In this document: positions 42,645 to 51,263 of the stretch, piece by piece
How the letters are laid out: every line of letters starts with the position of its first letter
Position numbering within the stretch: position 1 is the first letter of the stretch
Source of the DNA: Pararhizobium gei
Lineage (GTDB): Bacteria; Pseudomonadota; Alphaproteobacteria; Rhizobiales; Rhizobiaceae
NCBI RefSeq assembly: GCF_029223885.1
Contig: NZ_CP119409.1
Coordinates: forward strand, 1,018,001-1,082,000
Direction of reading: 5' to 3'
DNA: 64,000 nucleotides
Position numbers and translations under genes: made by a program
The notes under the pieces: model-generated
What the model saw: the letters and a program-made list of their open reading frames with translations, nothing else
Database searches by the model: none
Told to the model about the DNA's origin: nothing

Positions 42645-42911
42645 ATGAATGAGGCGGATGCCCTCGATATCGTGCAGGCGGCGATCTGGACAGTGGTCGT
42701 CGCTTCCGGGCCCGCCGTTCTCGCCGCCATGATCGTCGGCGTCGTCATCGCTTTTCTGCAGGCGCTGACCCAGGTGCAGGAAATGACCTTGACCTTCGTT
42801 CCGAAAATTCTCGCGGTCCTGATCACCGTCGCGCTTTCCGCTTCCTTCGTCGGATCGCAGATTTCCATCTTCACCGACGTCGTTTTCTCCCGCATTCAAT
42901 CCGGTTTCTGA
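42645..42911 (+). CDS. fliQ: Flagellar export gate protein FliQ
   Basis: An 88-residue protein with two membrane segments (AAIWTVVVASGPAVLAAMIVGVVIAFLQAL and VPKILAVLITVALSASFVGSQI) and the conserved TQVQEMTLTFVPK loop between them. It is the last gene of the flgE run, seven bases after flgD. A promoter box for flhA lies about 55 bases after its stop. Confidence 0.95.
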   Translation: MNEADALDIVQAAIWTVVVASGPAVLAAMIVGVVIAFLQALTQVQEMTLTFVPKILAVLITVALSASFVGSQISIFTDVVFSRIQSGF

Positions 42912-42966
42912 TCTCGTTTGCCGGGCGCGTTTCGTTTTCGCCGCTTGTCCGACATTCTGCCACCCT

Positions 42967-42986
42967 CGCGCAAGTTTGGCGCGCTA
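42967..42986 (+). promoter_or_regulatory. Candidate flagellar promoter box of the flhA operon
   Basis: CGCGCAAG at 42967-42974, nine bases, then CTA at 42984-42986, in the 142-base gap between fliQ and flhA. CAAGTTTGG is shared with the motB-operon box. It is 67 bases before the chosen flhA start. Confidence 0.6.
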
Positions 42987-43053
42987 AAGCTGTCGCCAGT
43001 ATGGGCAGCAGGTATGAATGCTGTCCGCCTCTCATGAAGAGACGGAATTTCCG

Positions 43054-45141
43054 ATGGCAACACCTCCCGCACTGGTCATCCCGAAGGTCGCCCCGAAAGG
43101 TCGCGATATCGGCTTTGCGCTCGGCATCGTAGCGATCCTGTCGATCCTGTTCCTGCCGATTCCGCCGTTTTTGATTGATATCGGGCTGGCTTTCTCCATC
43201 GCCTTCTCGGTTCTCATCCTGATGGTGTCGCTGTGGATCCAGAAGCCGCTCGATTTCTCCTCTTTCCCGGTCATCCTGCTGATCTCGACCATGACGCGGC
43301 TCGCGCTCAATATCGCGACCACGCGCGTCATCCTCTCCCACGGGCATGAGGGTCATGATGCGGCAGGCGGTGTCATTGCCGGCTTCGCCGAATTGGTCAT
43401 GGGCGGCGATTTCGTCATCGGCCTCATCGTCTTTCTCATCCTCATCACGGTGAACTTCATCGTCATCACCAAGGGCGCCACGCGTATTGCGGAAGTCGGC
43501 GCCCGCTTCACCCTGGATGCCATTCCCGGCAAGCAGATGTCGATCGACGCCGATCTGTCGGCAGGCATGATCGACGAGAAGGAAGCGCAGCGCCGCCGCC
43601 GCGAACTGGAGGAGGAAAGTTCCTTCTTCGGTTCGATGGACGGTGCCTCGAAATTCGTCCGCGGCGATGCCATTGCCGGCTTGCTGATTACAGCCATCAA
43701 CGTTTTCGGCGGCATCATCATCGGCTATGTCCGTCACGACATGTCGATCGGCGAAGCGGCCGACGTTTTCGTCAAGCTGTCGGTCGGCGACGGTCTGGTC
43801 TCGCAGATTCCGGCCTTGATCGTGTCGCTCGCCGCCGGCCTGCTCGTGTCGCGCGGCGGCACCTCGGGGTCGACGGACCAGGCGGTCGTCAACCAGCTCG
43901 GCGGCTACCCGCGGGCTCTGATGGTCTCCTCCGGTTTGCTTATGATGCTGGCCCTGATGCCGGGCCTGCCATTCCTGCCGTTCGCCGTCCTCGGCGGCGG
44001 CATGGGTTTTCTTGCCTGGGTGATCCCGCGCCAGATCGAAACGGCCAACAAGCTGAAGCGCGATCAGGACCAGCAGACCGCCCAGCTGAAGACCGACAGC
44101 GAGAAGGACTCGGTCAAGTCCGTGCTGAAAACCGCCGAGATCGAACTTCTGCTCGGCAAGCAGGTGTCCACCCGCCTTCTCGGCGCCCATCAGGAGCTGG
44201 CTTTCCGGGTCGGCAAGATGCGCCGCAAATTTGCCGGTCAGTACGGCCTTATCGTTCCCGAAATCAAGGTCTCGGACGACATCGGCATCCCCGACAAGGC
44301 CTATCACATCCGCGTCCACGGCACGACGATCGCGTCGAACACGGTGCGTGTCGGCGAGGTTCTGGTGGTCACCGGCGGCGGTCGCAGGCCGAGCGTTCCC
44401 GGCGACGACATCCGCGAACCAGCCTTCGGCATGCCGGCCGTCTCGATCCTCGAAACCTTTACCGAGGATCTGAAGCGGGAGGGCTTCCATCCGATCGACA
44501 ATGTGTCGGTGGTCCTTACCCATCTGTCGGAAGTCATCCGCAACAACCTGCCGCAGCTTTTGTCCTACAAGGACGTGAAGATCCTGATCGAGCGTCTCGA
44601 TCCGGAGTACCGCAAGCTGGCGGACGAGATTTGCACGTCGCATATGTCCTATTCGGGGCTGCAGGCCGTGCTGAAGCTGCTGCTGGCCGAGCGCGTCTCC
44701 ATCCGCAACCTGCACCTGATCCTTGAAGCCGTCGCCGAACTGGCGCCACATGTCAGAAAGACCGAGCAGATCGTCGAGCATGTGCGCGTGCGCATGTCGC
44801 AGCAGCTTTGCGGCGATCTCGCAGACAACGGCACGCTGCGCGTCCTGCGTCTCGGCAACAAATGGGACATGGTCTTCCACCAGGCCCTGAAACGCGATGC
44901 CAAGGGTGAGATTGTCGAATTCGACATCGATCCGCGTCATCTGGAAGAGTTCAGCGAACAGGCGACCAAGGTTATCCGCGAACATCTTGACCGGGGCATG
45001 CCCTTCGTACTGGTAAGTTCGCCCGAATCCCGTTCTTATGTGCGCATGATCATCGAGCGTCTCTTTGCTACATTGCCGGTTCTGTCCCATGTCGAGCTTG
45101 CCAAGGGTCTCGAGATAAAGATCATCGGCTCGATTTCATGA
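43054..45141 (+). CDS. flhA: Flagellar export gate protein FlhA
   Basis: ATG 43054 ([16 protein letters not shown]) gives 695 residues, the length of S. meliloti FlhA; an ATG at 43018 would add 12. Seven to eight membrane segments fill about residues 17-320, with the conserved FHIPEP-type region ([84 protein letters not shown]). The large C-terminal cytoplasmic domain docks chaperone-substrate complexes. It overlaps fliR by four bases. Confidence 0.97.
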   Translation: MATPPALVIPKVAPKGRDIGFALGIVAILSILFLPIPPFLIDIGLAFSIAFSVLILMVSLWIQKPLDFSSFPVILLISTMTRLALNIATTRVILSHGHEGHDAAGGVIAGFAELVMGGDFVIGLIVFLILITVNFIVITKGATRIAEVGARFTLDAIPGKQMSIDADLSAGMIDEKEAQRRRRELEEESSFFGSMDGASKFVRGDAIAGLLITAINVFGGIIIGYVRHDMSIGEAADVFVKLSVGDGLVSQIPALIVSLAAGLLVSRGGTSGSTDQAVVNQLGGYPRALMVSSGLLMMLALMPGLPFLPFAVLGGGMGFLAWVIPRQIETANKLKRDQDQQTAQLKTDSEKDSVKSVLKTAEIELLLGKQVSTRLLGAHQELAFRVGKMRRKFAGQYGLIVPEIKVSDDIGIPDKAYHIRVHGTTIASNTVRVGEVLVVTGGGRRPSVPGDDIREPAFGMPAVSILETFTEDLKREGFHPIDNVSVVLTHLSEVIRNNLPQLLSYKDVKILIERLDPEYRKLADEICTSHMSYSGLQAVLKLLLAERVSIRNLHLILEAVAELAPHVRKTEQIVEHVRVRMSQQLCGDLADNGTLRVLRLGNKWDMVFHQALKRDAKGEIVEFDIDPRHLEEFSEQATKVIREHLDRGMPFVLVSSPESRSYVRMIIERLFATLPVLSHVELAKGLEIKIIGSIS

Positions 45142-45890
45142 TCACCGACCCGGAGGGTACGGTGCTGGCGCTGTTTGCGGCATTCTGCCGGATTGGCGCC
45201 TGCATCATGGTCATGCCGGGATTTTCGACGGCGCGCGTTTCAGTGCAGATCCGTCTCTTCGTCGCCGTCGCCATCTCCATGGCCGTCCTGCCGGTCATGT
45301 GGGACGACATCTATCCGCAGATCTCCGGCAAGGGACATACCTATATCTACATCATTGCCACCGAAACCGTCGTCGGCAGCGTCATCGGCCTGATTGCGCG
45401 CTACTACGTGCTTGGCCTGCAGTTCACCGGAACGGTGATCACCATGATGATCGGTTTCAACGCACCCCCGACCGCCGACGTTCTGGAGGATTCCGCGGAA
45501 AACCAGATGACCAACCTCATCAGCTTTGCCGGTCTGATGATCCTGTTCACGCTGGATTTCCATCATGTCATCCTGTCGAGCATCGTCGATTCCTACAAGG
45601 TCATGCCGCTCGGCGTCGGTTTCGATCCGCAGGGCGTTCTGATCACGCTCACCAACGCGCTCGAGACGACGTTCTACATCATGCTGCGTCTCGCGAGCCC
45701 GTTCGTCATCTACGGTCTGCTCTTCAATGTCGCCATCGGCATGGTCAACAAGCTGGCGCCACAGATACCGCTCTACTTCATCTCGCTGCCCTATCTGATC
45801 ATGGGTGGAATGTTCCTGCTCTATCTCGGGATCGCCGCGATGCTGCGCCTGTTTGCCGACGGTTTCGCGCCGGTCATGTTGGGAAATTAG
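45138..45890 (+). CDS. fliR: Flagellar export gate protein FliR
   Basis: A 250-residue membrane protein with about six hydrophobic segments. Family motifs include [42 protein letters not shown] and [32 protein letters not shown], and the end [27 protein letters not shown]. With FliP and FliQ it forms the core export channel. The start overlaps flhA in ATGA, and the next gene starts five bases after its stop. Confidence 0.96.
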   Translation: MITDPEGTVLALFAAFCRIGACIMVMPGFSTARVSVQIRLFVAVAISMAVLPVMWDDIYPQISGKGHTYIYIIATETVVGSVIGLIARYYVLGLQFTGTVITMMIGFNAPPTADVLEDSAENQMTNLISFAGLMILFTLDFHHVILSSIVDSYKVMPLGVGFDPQGVLITLTNALETTFYIMLRLASPFVIYGLLFNVAIGMVNKLAPQIPLYFISLPYLIMGGMFLLYLGIAAMLRLFADGFAPVMLGN

Positions 45891-45895
45891 CTGCC

Positions 45896-46309
45896 ATGAA
45901 AAGCCGCTCGGAAAAATTGAAACGTCTCGTTGCCGTCCAGCGCCACCTTGAACAGATGGCGGAAAGTGAACTGGCGGAAACCGCAAGGCAGCGGCGCCAG
46001 CTCGCGGACACGATCGATGTCGTGGCGGATGCGATGGGATCTGCAAGTCCGCTGCATGCGATGTTTTCGGGCCATTATGCCTCGCAGCTCGGCCGCCTCG
46101 CCCAGAAGGACCAGATGCTGCACGGCATCCAGCAGCTCCACGAAACCCGGGTCCTCAAGGAGCGGGCGAAGGGCGACAGGCTGCAGGAGAACATGCAGGA
46201 CGCGCGTGTTCTCGAAGATCGGGAAGAGGCCGACAACAGTATCTATGATCTGGTCGATCAGCATGTCCTCGGCCGCTCACCAGCTTCCGGTAAGGTTGGC
46301 CGGTCATAG
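45896..46309 (+). CDS. Small coiled-coil protein, candidate FliJ
   Basis: ATG 45896 gives 137 residues that are almost wholly helical and charged (MKSRSEKLKRLVAVQRHLEQMAESELAETARQRRQLADTIDVV; KDQMLHGIQQLHETRVLKERAKGDRLQENMQDARVLEDREEAD). Length, heptad-like pattern and the opening K-x-K-x2-L-x3-Q resemble FliJ, the coiled-coil stalk of the FliI ATPase. No other fliJ is visible in the window. The similarity is structural rather than a clear sequence match. It is cotranscribed with fliR. Confidence 0.6.
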   Translation: MKSRSEKLKRLVAVQRHLEQMAESELAETARQRRQLADTIDVVADAMGSASPLHAMFSGHYASQLGRLAQKDQMLHGIQQLHETRVLKERAKGDRLQENMQDARVLEDREEADNSIYDLVDQHVLGRSPASGKVGRS

Positions 46310-46426
46310 TGCGGCTTCGGAACTGGCCGCGAGCGGTCGCTTCCTTCGGTTGAATCATCGAACTCCGGAAATTCCCGTCCCTTTCGGCGGGCGCCGCGGA
46401 GTTGCCGCGAGCAAAAGGGCACGGTC

Positions 46427-46990
46427 ATGGCCATTTCTCCACCAAGCGACCTGGTACTGGATGTCGTGCGTGCCGCCGATCCGGCGGACGTGCAAGAAGC
46501 CCAGGCAAGGCTGAAAGCCAACCGGGCCGCCTTTCAGGCTTCCAGCCTTGCCGAAAACGGCAATGGCTTTGCCAACACGATTGCCGTTCTCAAGCAGGAC
46601 AGCCCGTCCAACAGTCTCGGCGACATCAACAATCGTGCCGAAGCCAAGAAGATTCCGGAGAGCTATCGCAAGTTCGAGGCGATGGTGCTGCAGAATTTCG
46701 TGAAGTCGATGCTGCCCACCGAAAGCGAAGAGGTTTACGGTAAGGGCATGTCCGGCGATATGTGGAAGAGCATGATGGCCGAGCAGGTCGGCAATGTCAT
46801 GGCTGAGGGCGACGGCGTGGGCATCGCCAACAGCATGGTCACGGATCGGATCGTGGGATCCGACGCGCCGGGTCGCGTCAACGCATCGCTGGACGGCAAC
46901 GACGGCAATGTCGCGCTGAGCATGGTGCAGGAATACCAGCGCAAGGCCGTTGCGACCTTCATGGATGTCGACAAGAGCCAGCAATCCTAA
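46427..46990 (+). CDS. flgJ: Rod-binding protein, FlgJ N-terminal type without muramidase
   Basis: A 187-residue protein. Residues about 80-145 match the FlgJ rod-binding domain: YRKFEAMVLQNFVKSMLPTESEEVYGKGMSGDMWKSMMAEQVGNVMAEGDGVGIANSM. The enterobacterial peptidoglycan-hydrolase domain is absent; a stand-alone transglycosylase at 35905 could supply it. The N-terminal 75 residues and the C-terminal 35 are not conserved in any way I recognise. It acts as the rod cap or scaffold in the periplasm. ATG 46427 begins 117 bases after the FliJ-like gene. Confidence 0.8.
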   Translation: MAISPPSDLVLDVVRAADPADVQEAQARLKANRAAFQASSLAENGNGFANTIAVLKQDSPSNSLGDINNRAEAKKIPESYRKFEAMVLQNFVKSMLPTESEEVYGKGMSGDMWKSMMAEQVGNVMAEGDGVGIANSMVTDRIVGSDAPGRVNASLDGNDGNVALSMVQEYQRKAVATFMDVDKSQQS

Positions 46991-47080
46991 GGCCGGTTCC
47001 GCCGCCTTGCGGACAGTCACTCAAATATTTTCGCGCTGTGCATCCGTTATCGTGATGCGGCGCCAATGGGAGCAACAAAG

Positions 47081-47449
47081 ATGGAAGCTGCTGCATCGAG
47101 CGACGTGCGTATCCAGAATGTCCTGGGCCGCCTCGAAATGATCCTCGACAACGAAAACAACCGGATCGGCGTCGATCCCAGCTTCGACCTAAAGGCATCG
47201 AATGCCCGCAAGAGCCGTTGCCTGTATGAATTGACGGTGTTGCATCGCGACGCAGTTCCGGAAGAACTCACGCCTGCCTTCGTCTCCCAGACGCGCCACA
47301 TCCAGTCCAAGCTGGTGGCGAATTCCGATAAGGTGAACGCTCATATGGAAGCGTGCCGTTCGGTGGTTGAAATTCTCCGGAACGCCGTGCAGGACGCCGA
47401 TGCCGACGGCATTTATTCCGAGCAGCAGTTCCGGTACGGCGATCTCTGA
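47081..47449 (+). CDS. FlgN-like export chaperone (candidate)
   Basis: ATG 47081 has GGGAG eight bases upstream (an ATG at 47066 is the alternative); the product has 122 residues. It is all helical. The order of features is that of FlgN, the chaperone of FlgK and FlgL: LGRLEMILDNENNRIGVDPSFDLKASNARKSRCLYELTVL at the N terminus and NSDKVNAHMEACRSVVEILRNAV, then a YSEQQFRYGDL tail that resembles the FlgN C-terminal Tyr-Gly motif. Evidence is pattern-based. It shares a base with the start of the next gene. Confidence 0.55.
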   Translation: MEAAASSDVRIQNVLGRLEMILDNENNRIGVDPSFDLKASNARKSRCLYELTVLHRDAVPEELTPAFVSQTRHIQSKLVANSDKVNAHMEACRSVVEILRNAVQDADADGIYSEQQFRYGDL

Positions 47450-48018
47450 TGCTCAAGCTTGTCGTCACCGGCGTCTGGGTCTGCGCGGTCGCGCTAGGCT
47501 CGGTCTATTTCTCGATCCAGCATGCGTCAGCGCCGGTGGAATCGGATGCCGATGCCGAGCGCCGGGCATTGCAGCAGTACGTGCCAGGAGAGCTGATCAC
47601 CGTGCCCGTCATCACGGATGGCGGTGTTCAGGGATATTTCCTGACGAAACTGTCCTTTGCTGTCGATAAACACAAGATCAAGCTGCTGGACGTGCCGCTC
47701 AAGGAGACGGTGACAAACGCTCTTTTCGAAATCCTGGTCGGTCAGAAACTGATCAATATCGCCGACAGCAAGAGCTTCGATCTCGCGCAATTCAAGACGG
47801 CCGTCAAGGATGGCCTGAACAAGGACATGCGCGGCGAGGTGATCTTCGAAGTGCTCGTCGAACAACTCGAATATCTGTCGAAGGACGATGTCGCTCGCCT
47901 TGGCAAAGGAGCGAACCAGCCGCAACAGACGCCGGTCGCCATTGTCGACAAGAACGGCGAGACGGCGCATGACGAAATGCCGGAAGCAGAACGGCGCGCC
48001 GCTGCGGCTGGGCACTGA
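47449..48018 (+). CDS. Membrane-anchored FliL-like protein
   Basis: A 189-residue protein with one N-terminal membrane segment or signal anchor (LKLVVTGVWVCAVALGSVYFSIQ). Its periplasmic domain (YFLTKLSFAVDKHKIKLLDVPLKETVTNALFEILVGQKLINIADSKSFDLAQFKTAVKDGLNKDMRGEVIFEVLVEQLEYL) has the strand-long helix-strand layout of FliL. A charged tail of about 40 residues follows. It is the last gene of the flagellar region, transcribed with the FlgN-like gene, and converges with a glycosyltransferase gene. A true FliL is at 24304, so this would be a paralogue. Confidence 0.6.
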   Translation: MLKLVVTGVWVCAVALGSVYFSIQHASAPVESDADAERRALQQYVPGELITVPVITDGGVQGYFLTKLSFAVDKHKIKLLDVPLKETVTNALFEILVGQKLINIADSKSFDLAQFKTAVKDGLNKDMRGEVIFEVLVEQLEYLSKDDVARLGKGANQPQQTPVAIVDKNGETAHDEMPEAERRAAAAGH

Positions 48019-48030
48019 CGGGTCTTCGCC

Positions 48031-49020
48031 TCAGTTCTTTTCGGGATTGCGATATTGCTCGTTGACGAGCCCGACCTCCATCATCAGACGGCCCCATGCG
48101 ACATAGAAGTGGTACAGGCCCGCTGACGCCAGCCGGGATGACCGCCACAACCAGATCCCCCGGATCGGCGAGGATGCAAGCAGCGCCAGAGATTTCGCGA
48201 CGGTTTTCAACCGGCCGGAAAAATGCGGTGCGGCCCGGTGTTCGAGCAGGGCCGAGATCGCGCCGTTGCGCAGGCTGCGTGCCCTGATCCAGGACGACTG
48301 CGTCCGCCGTGCCGGGATCGTTTCCGTCACCCAGGCATCGGCGGCCCAGGCGAAGGTAAAATTCCTCTCGCGGCAACGGCGATAGAAATCGCTGTCTCCG
48401 CCGCCGATGAAATTGAACAGCGGATCGAGAAAAGGCCGGGGCATCGCGTCAAGAACATGACGCGTGATGAGGACGTTTCCGGACGAATAAAGGATCGGGA
48501 CCAGGCCTGTCGTACCGTAATGAGGCAGGAAGACGGGATGACGCTTTCGATCGTTGCGCGCCCGGTCCTCGAAATCAGGCAATTGCGGCCCGCCGACGAG
48601 ATCGGCCTTTGTCGATGATTGTACCGAAACGAGACTGTCAAGCCAGTCGGGTGCTGCAATTTCATCATCGTCGATGACGGCGATGGCCGTTAGATTGGGA
48701 TAGTGGGCGAGTGCCATCGTCCAGCCGGCATTATAGGCGTGGCAATTTCCGCGCTGGTGAGCCACCACGACAAGCGCATTGACCGCATGGGCCGCAAAGA
48801 AGCTGCGAGCCGCGTGGGCGCCCTCCAGCCCGTCTGCATCATTTTCCATGACGACCACGGCAAAGGGGCAGCCCGGCTCCTGCGAAATAAGGGTTTTCAG
48901 GGTTTTGAGCAGGTGCTCTGGCCGGCGGAACGTCGGCAGCGTGACGACCAGCGAGACCGTGTCCGCACCGTCTTTCGCGGTCTGGTAAAACACGCTTATG
49001 TCCTGGCTGAGCGGGGTCAT
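48031..49020 (-). CDS. Family 2 glycosyltransferase
   Basis: A 329-residue GT-A enzyme. The N-terminal nucleotide-binding part is VSLVVTLPTFRRPEHLLKTLKTLISQEPGCPFAVVVMEND; the metal-binding Asp motif is AVIDDDEIA, and GNVLITRHVL with FNFIGGGDSDFYRRCRERNF supplies the acceptor side. It probably adds a sugar to a lipid-linked oligosaccharide at the inner face of the membrane. It faces the flagellar genes at its 3' end and is divergent from the glycosyltransferase gene at 49176, so it belongs to the polysaccharide cluster. Confidence 0.88.
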   Translation of the reverse strand: MTPLSQDISVFYQTAKDGADTVSLVVTLPTFRRPEHLLKTLKTLISQEPGCPFAVVVMENDADGLEGAHAARSFFAAHAVNALVVVAHQRGNCHAYNAGWTMALAHYPNLTAIAVIDDDEIAAPDWLDSLVSVQSSTKADLVGGPQLPDFEDRARNDRKRHPVFLPHYGTTGLVPILYSSGNVLITRHVLDAMPRPFLDPLFNFIGGGDSDFYRRCRERNFTFAWAADAWVTETIPARRTQSSWIRARSLRNGAISALLEHRAAPHFSGRLKTVAKSLALLASSPIRGIWLWRSSRLASAGLYHFYVAWGRLMMEVGLVNEQYRNPEKN

Positions 49021-49175
49021 CGGCGAACCTGTTGGAGGCGGAAATCAAAAGCACTAAAGCAAAACTTCCTAAACAGATGCTGAACTTCCGAATTGGCTTT
49101 TGAATGAATGGTTTAAGGGCCGGTTGATACCACCCTGATAGAGTGCGCGCAGGTCATCTCAAGCGCGTGTGACAA

Positions 49176-50441
49176 ATGCATCTGGTCTTCGTTTCCTCTT
49201 TGGTGCCGGTGGAGAACCCGCTATCGGGTTTCGATATCGCCAACCGCACGCTTCTCGACGGATTGCGGGCATTGGGGCATCGCGTCAGCGTCGTCGGCTA
49301 TCTTCAGCCGGGACAGAAGCCCGCGCCGGATTGCGAGATCCATCTTCTCGGCGAACTCGACGTTACCAATGCAAGGGCGGGGCTCCTGACGAAACTTCGC
49401 TGGCTGGCCAGGGCCTTGTCCGGCCGGACGACGCTTTCCTCCGCAAAAATGTTGAAGACGGGCAGCCGCGAGATCGAGCAACTGCTGGCCCGTCTTGCGC
49501 CTTTTGACGGGTTGATCCTCAATTCCGTACAATTGCCTGGCGCGTTCATCCCCGTTTTCGAAAAATACCCGTCGATTTACGTCGCGCACAATGTCGAGGC
49601 GAATTCGGCCGTTGAAAATGCGGCCGCAGCCTCCGGCCGTCTGGAGGCGTTTTTGTTCAGGCGCGAAGCGCGGCTTCTTGGCCGGATCGAGGCACGGTTG
49701 ACGCAGGCCGCTTCGACGGTCTGGACCTTCGCGGAGGCCGATCGCTTCGGTTTCGGGGCAGCCATCGGCCGGAAAGCAGCCGTTCTGCCGCTGGTCACCC
49801 GCTGGAACCAGCCGGTGGAGACAACGCCGCCCGGCTTTGCCCATGATCTAGCCCTGATCGGCACATGGAGCTGGAAGCCGAACCGGATCGGGCTGGACTG
49901 GTTTCTGTCCGACATCGTGCCGCAGTTGCCGCCGACCATGTCGATCGCAATCGCCGGGCAACTGCCCGATAAACCCGCCGTCGCCCATCCGGGCTTGCGC
50001 TTTTTCGGCAGGGTTCCGGACGCGCGCGCCTTCGTCGAAAGCGCTGCGGTCGTGCCCCTGATCAGCCGCGGCGGTACGGGCGTCCAGCTCAAGACGATAG
50101 AGACCTTCGAATACGGTCTCCCCTGCGTGGCAACCAGCGCGTCGCTGCGAGGTATTGCGGACATTCCTGCAAACTGCAGCACAGCCGACCATGCCGCGGA
50201 TTTTGCGCGCCATCTGACGGAAAAAGTTGCGCAGGTCCGAAATGGCAGTCTCGCAAGACTGCCGGGCACAGCGTTCCACACGGCTCAGAAATCGCGGCTT
50301 CTCGCGGCGCTGGAACAGGGGCTTGCCGAGTTCGGCGCGCCAGCCGCGATGCGCAGTCCAACCCAAAGCCGGATTGTCGCACAGACAACAAAACTGCCAT
50401 CCCTCGAATTTGCCTCAAATCGGCGAGGTCAATCCCTGTGA
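49176..50441 (+). CDS. GT-B type glycosyltransferase (GT4-like)
   Basis: A 421-residue protein. It starts as a Rossmann fold (MHLVFVSSLVPVENPLSGFDIANRTLLDGLRALGHRVSVVG), has YVAHNVEANSAVENA, and ends the catalytic part with GGTGVQLKTIETFEYGLPCVATSASLRGI, the nucleotide-sugar binding region of GT4 enzymes. Specificity cannot be read. The stop overlaps the GTG start of the next gene by four bases, so the two are coupled. Confidence 0.85.
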   Translation: MHLVFVSSLVPVENPLSGFDIANRTLLDGLRALGHRVSVVGYLQPGQKPAPDCEIHLLGELDVTNARAGLLTKLRWLARALSGRTTLSSAKMLKTGSREIEQLLARLAPFDGLILNSVQLPGAFIPVFEKYPSIYVAHNVEANSAVENAAAASGRLEAFLFRREARLLGRIEARLTQAASTVWTFAEADRFGFGAAIGRKAAVLPLVTRWNQPVETTPPGFAHDLALIGTWSWKPNRIGLDWFLSDIVPQLPPTMSIAIAGQLPDKPAVAHPGLRFFGRVPDARAFVESAAVVPLISRGGTGVQLKTIETFEYGLPCVATSASLRGIADIPANCSTADHAADFARHLTEKVAQVRNGSLARLPGTAFHTAQKSRLLAALEQGLAEFGAPAAMRSPTQSRIVAQTTKLPSLEFASNRRGQSL

Positions 50442-51244
50442 ACATCCAGACACCAGCCCCGATCGCGGCATCGCAGCGATTGATCTTCAATTTGCCCGTC
50501 TGTGATTTCGACTGGGCGGATGCTTTCGCCTTTGCCGAAAGAACCGTTTCCAGGGGCGTTGGACAGACCATCGTTTCTTTTCTCAATGCCAACAATGCCA
50601 ACCTGATGATGCGGGATCCGGAATATCGGGCAGTGCTGTCGCGGCATCTGGTTTTGCCGGATGGACATGGGGTCGACATTGCCTCCTGGCTGTTCCATGG
50701 CGATCGCTTTCCGGCCAATCTGAACGGCACCGATTTCGTGCCGGCGCTGATGACCTATCTCACGACGCCACGGCGGATCGCCATGATCGGCGCACGTCCG
50801 GATACGCTTTACCGAGCTGCGGAGAATTTCCGCGAGCACGCACCCTGGCACGAGTTCATCACGGTTGCCGACGGCTATCTCGACGACGCCCGGTCCCGGG
50901 AGGCCATGGCGCGGGTGCGTGCGTTTCAGCCGGATATTCTTCTGGTCGCGATGGGAAGCCCGAAACAGGAAAAATGGATCGACCGTTATGTCGGTCCCGG
51001 CCATGCGCGCCTCGTCATCAGCGTCGGCGCCCTCTTCGATTTCGTCGCCGGAGGCATACCGCGGGCCTCGCCGACCATTCGCCGGCTGCGGCTCGAATGG
51101 CTATACCGGCTGGTTCTGGAGCCGCGCCGCCTTTGGCGCCGTTACATTCTTGGAAATCCGCTGTTCATCTATCACGTTCTCCGTCATAAGTTTGGCAGAC
51201 GTGCACCAGCCGCACCGGTGCCAGTACAACGCCACCGGCCCTGA
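50438..51244 (+). CDS. WecG/TagA/CpsF family glycosyltransferase (GT26)
   Basis: A 268-residue GT26 enzyme that starts at GTG 50438. Conserved segments are VSFLNANNANLMMRDPEYRAVL, VLPDGHGVDIASWL (with the catalytic Asp), RIAMIGARPDTL, ILLVAMGSPKQEKWIDRY and LVISVGALFDFVAGGIPRASPTIRRLRLEWLYRLVLEPRRLWRRY. Family members attach ManNAc, ManNAcA or Glc to undecaprenyl-linked intermediates in surface polysaccharide synthesis. The N-terminal 20 residues are not conserved. Confidence 0.92.
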   Translation: MNIQTPAPIAASQRLIFNLPVCDFDWADAFAFAERTVSRGVGQTIVSFLNANNANLMMRDPEYRAVLSRHLVLPDGHGVDIASWLFHGDRFPANLNGTDFVPALMTYLTTPRRIAMIGARPDTLYRAAENFREHAPWHEFITVADGYLDDARSREAMARVRAFQPDILLVAMGSPKQEKWIDRYVGPGHARLVISVGALFDFVAGGIPRASPTIRRLRLEWLYRLVLEPRRLWRRYILGNPLFIYHVLRHKFGRRAPAAPVPVQRHRP

Positions 51245-51263
51245 TCTTTCGACGGATGCTTTG

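Noticed and set aside
42967..43053. A sigma-54 promoter (GG-N10-GC) before flhA
   Set aside because: TTTGGCGCGC suggested a -24 element, but no matching -12 element is present, and the CRCRCAAG-N9-CTA layout explains the site better.
42871..45090. A 739-codon open frame on the minus strand
   Set aside because: It lies wholly opposite flhA, which is unambiguous, and shows only shadow composition.
49021..49175. An insertion or mobile element bringing in the polysaccharide cluster
   Set aside because: No transposase, terminal repeats, tRNA or integrase was seen at either edge (48019-48030, 55651-55848), so transfer is not supported from sequence here.
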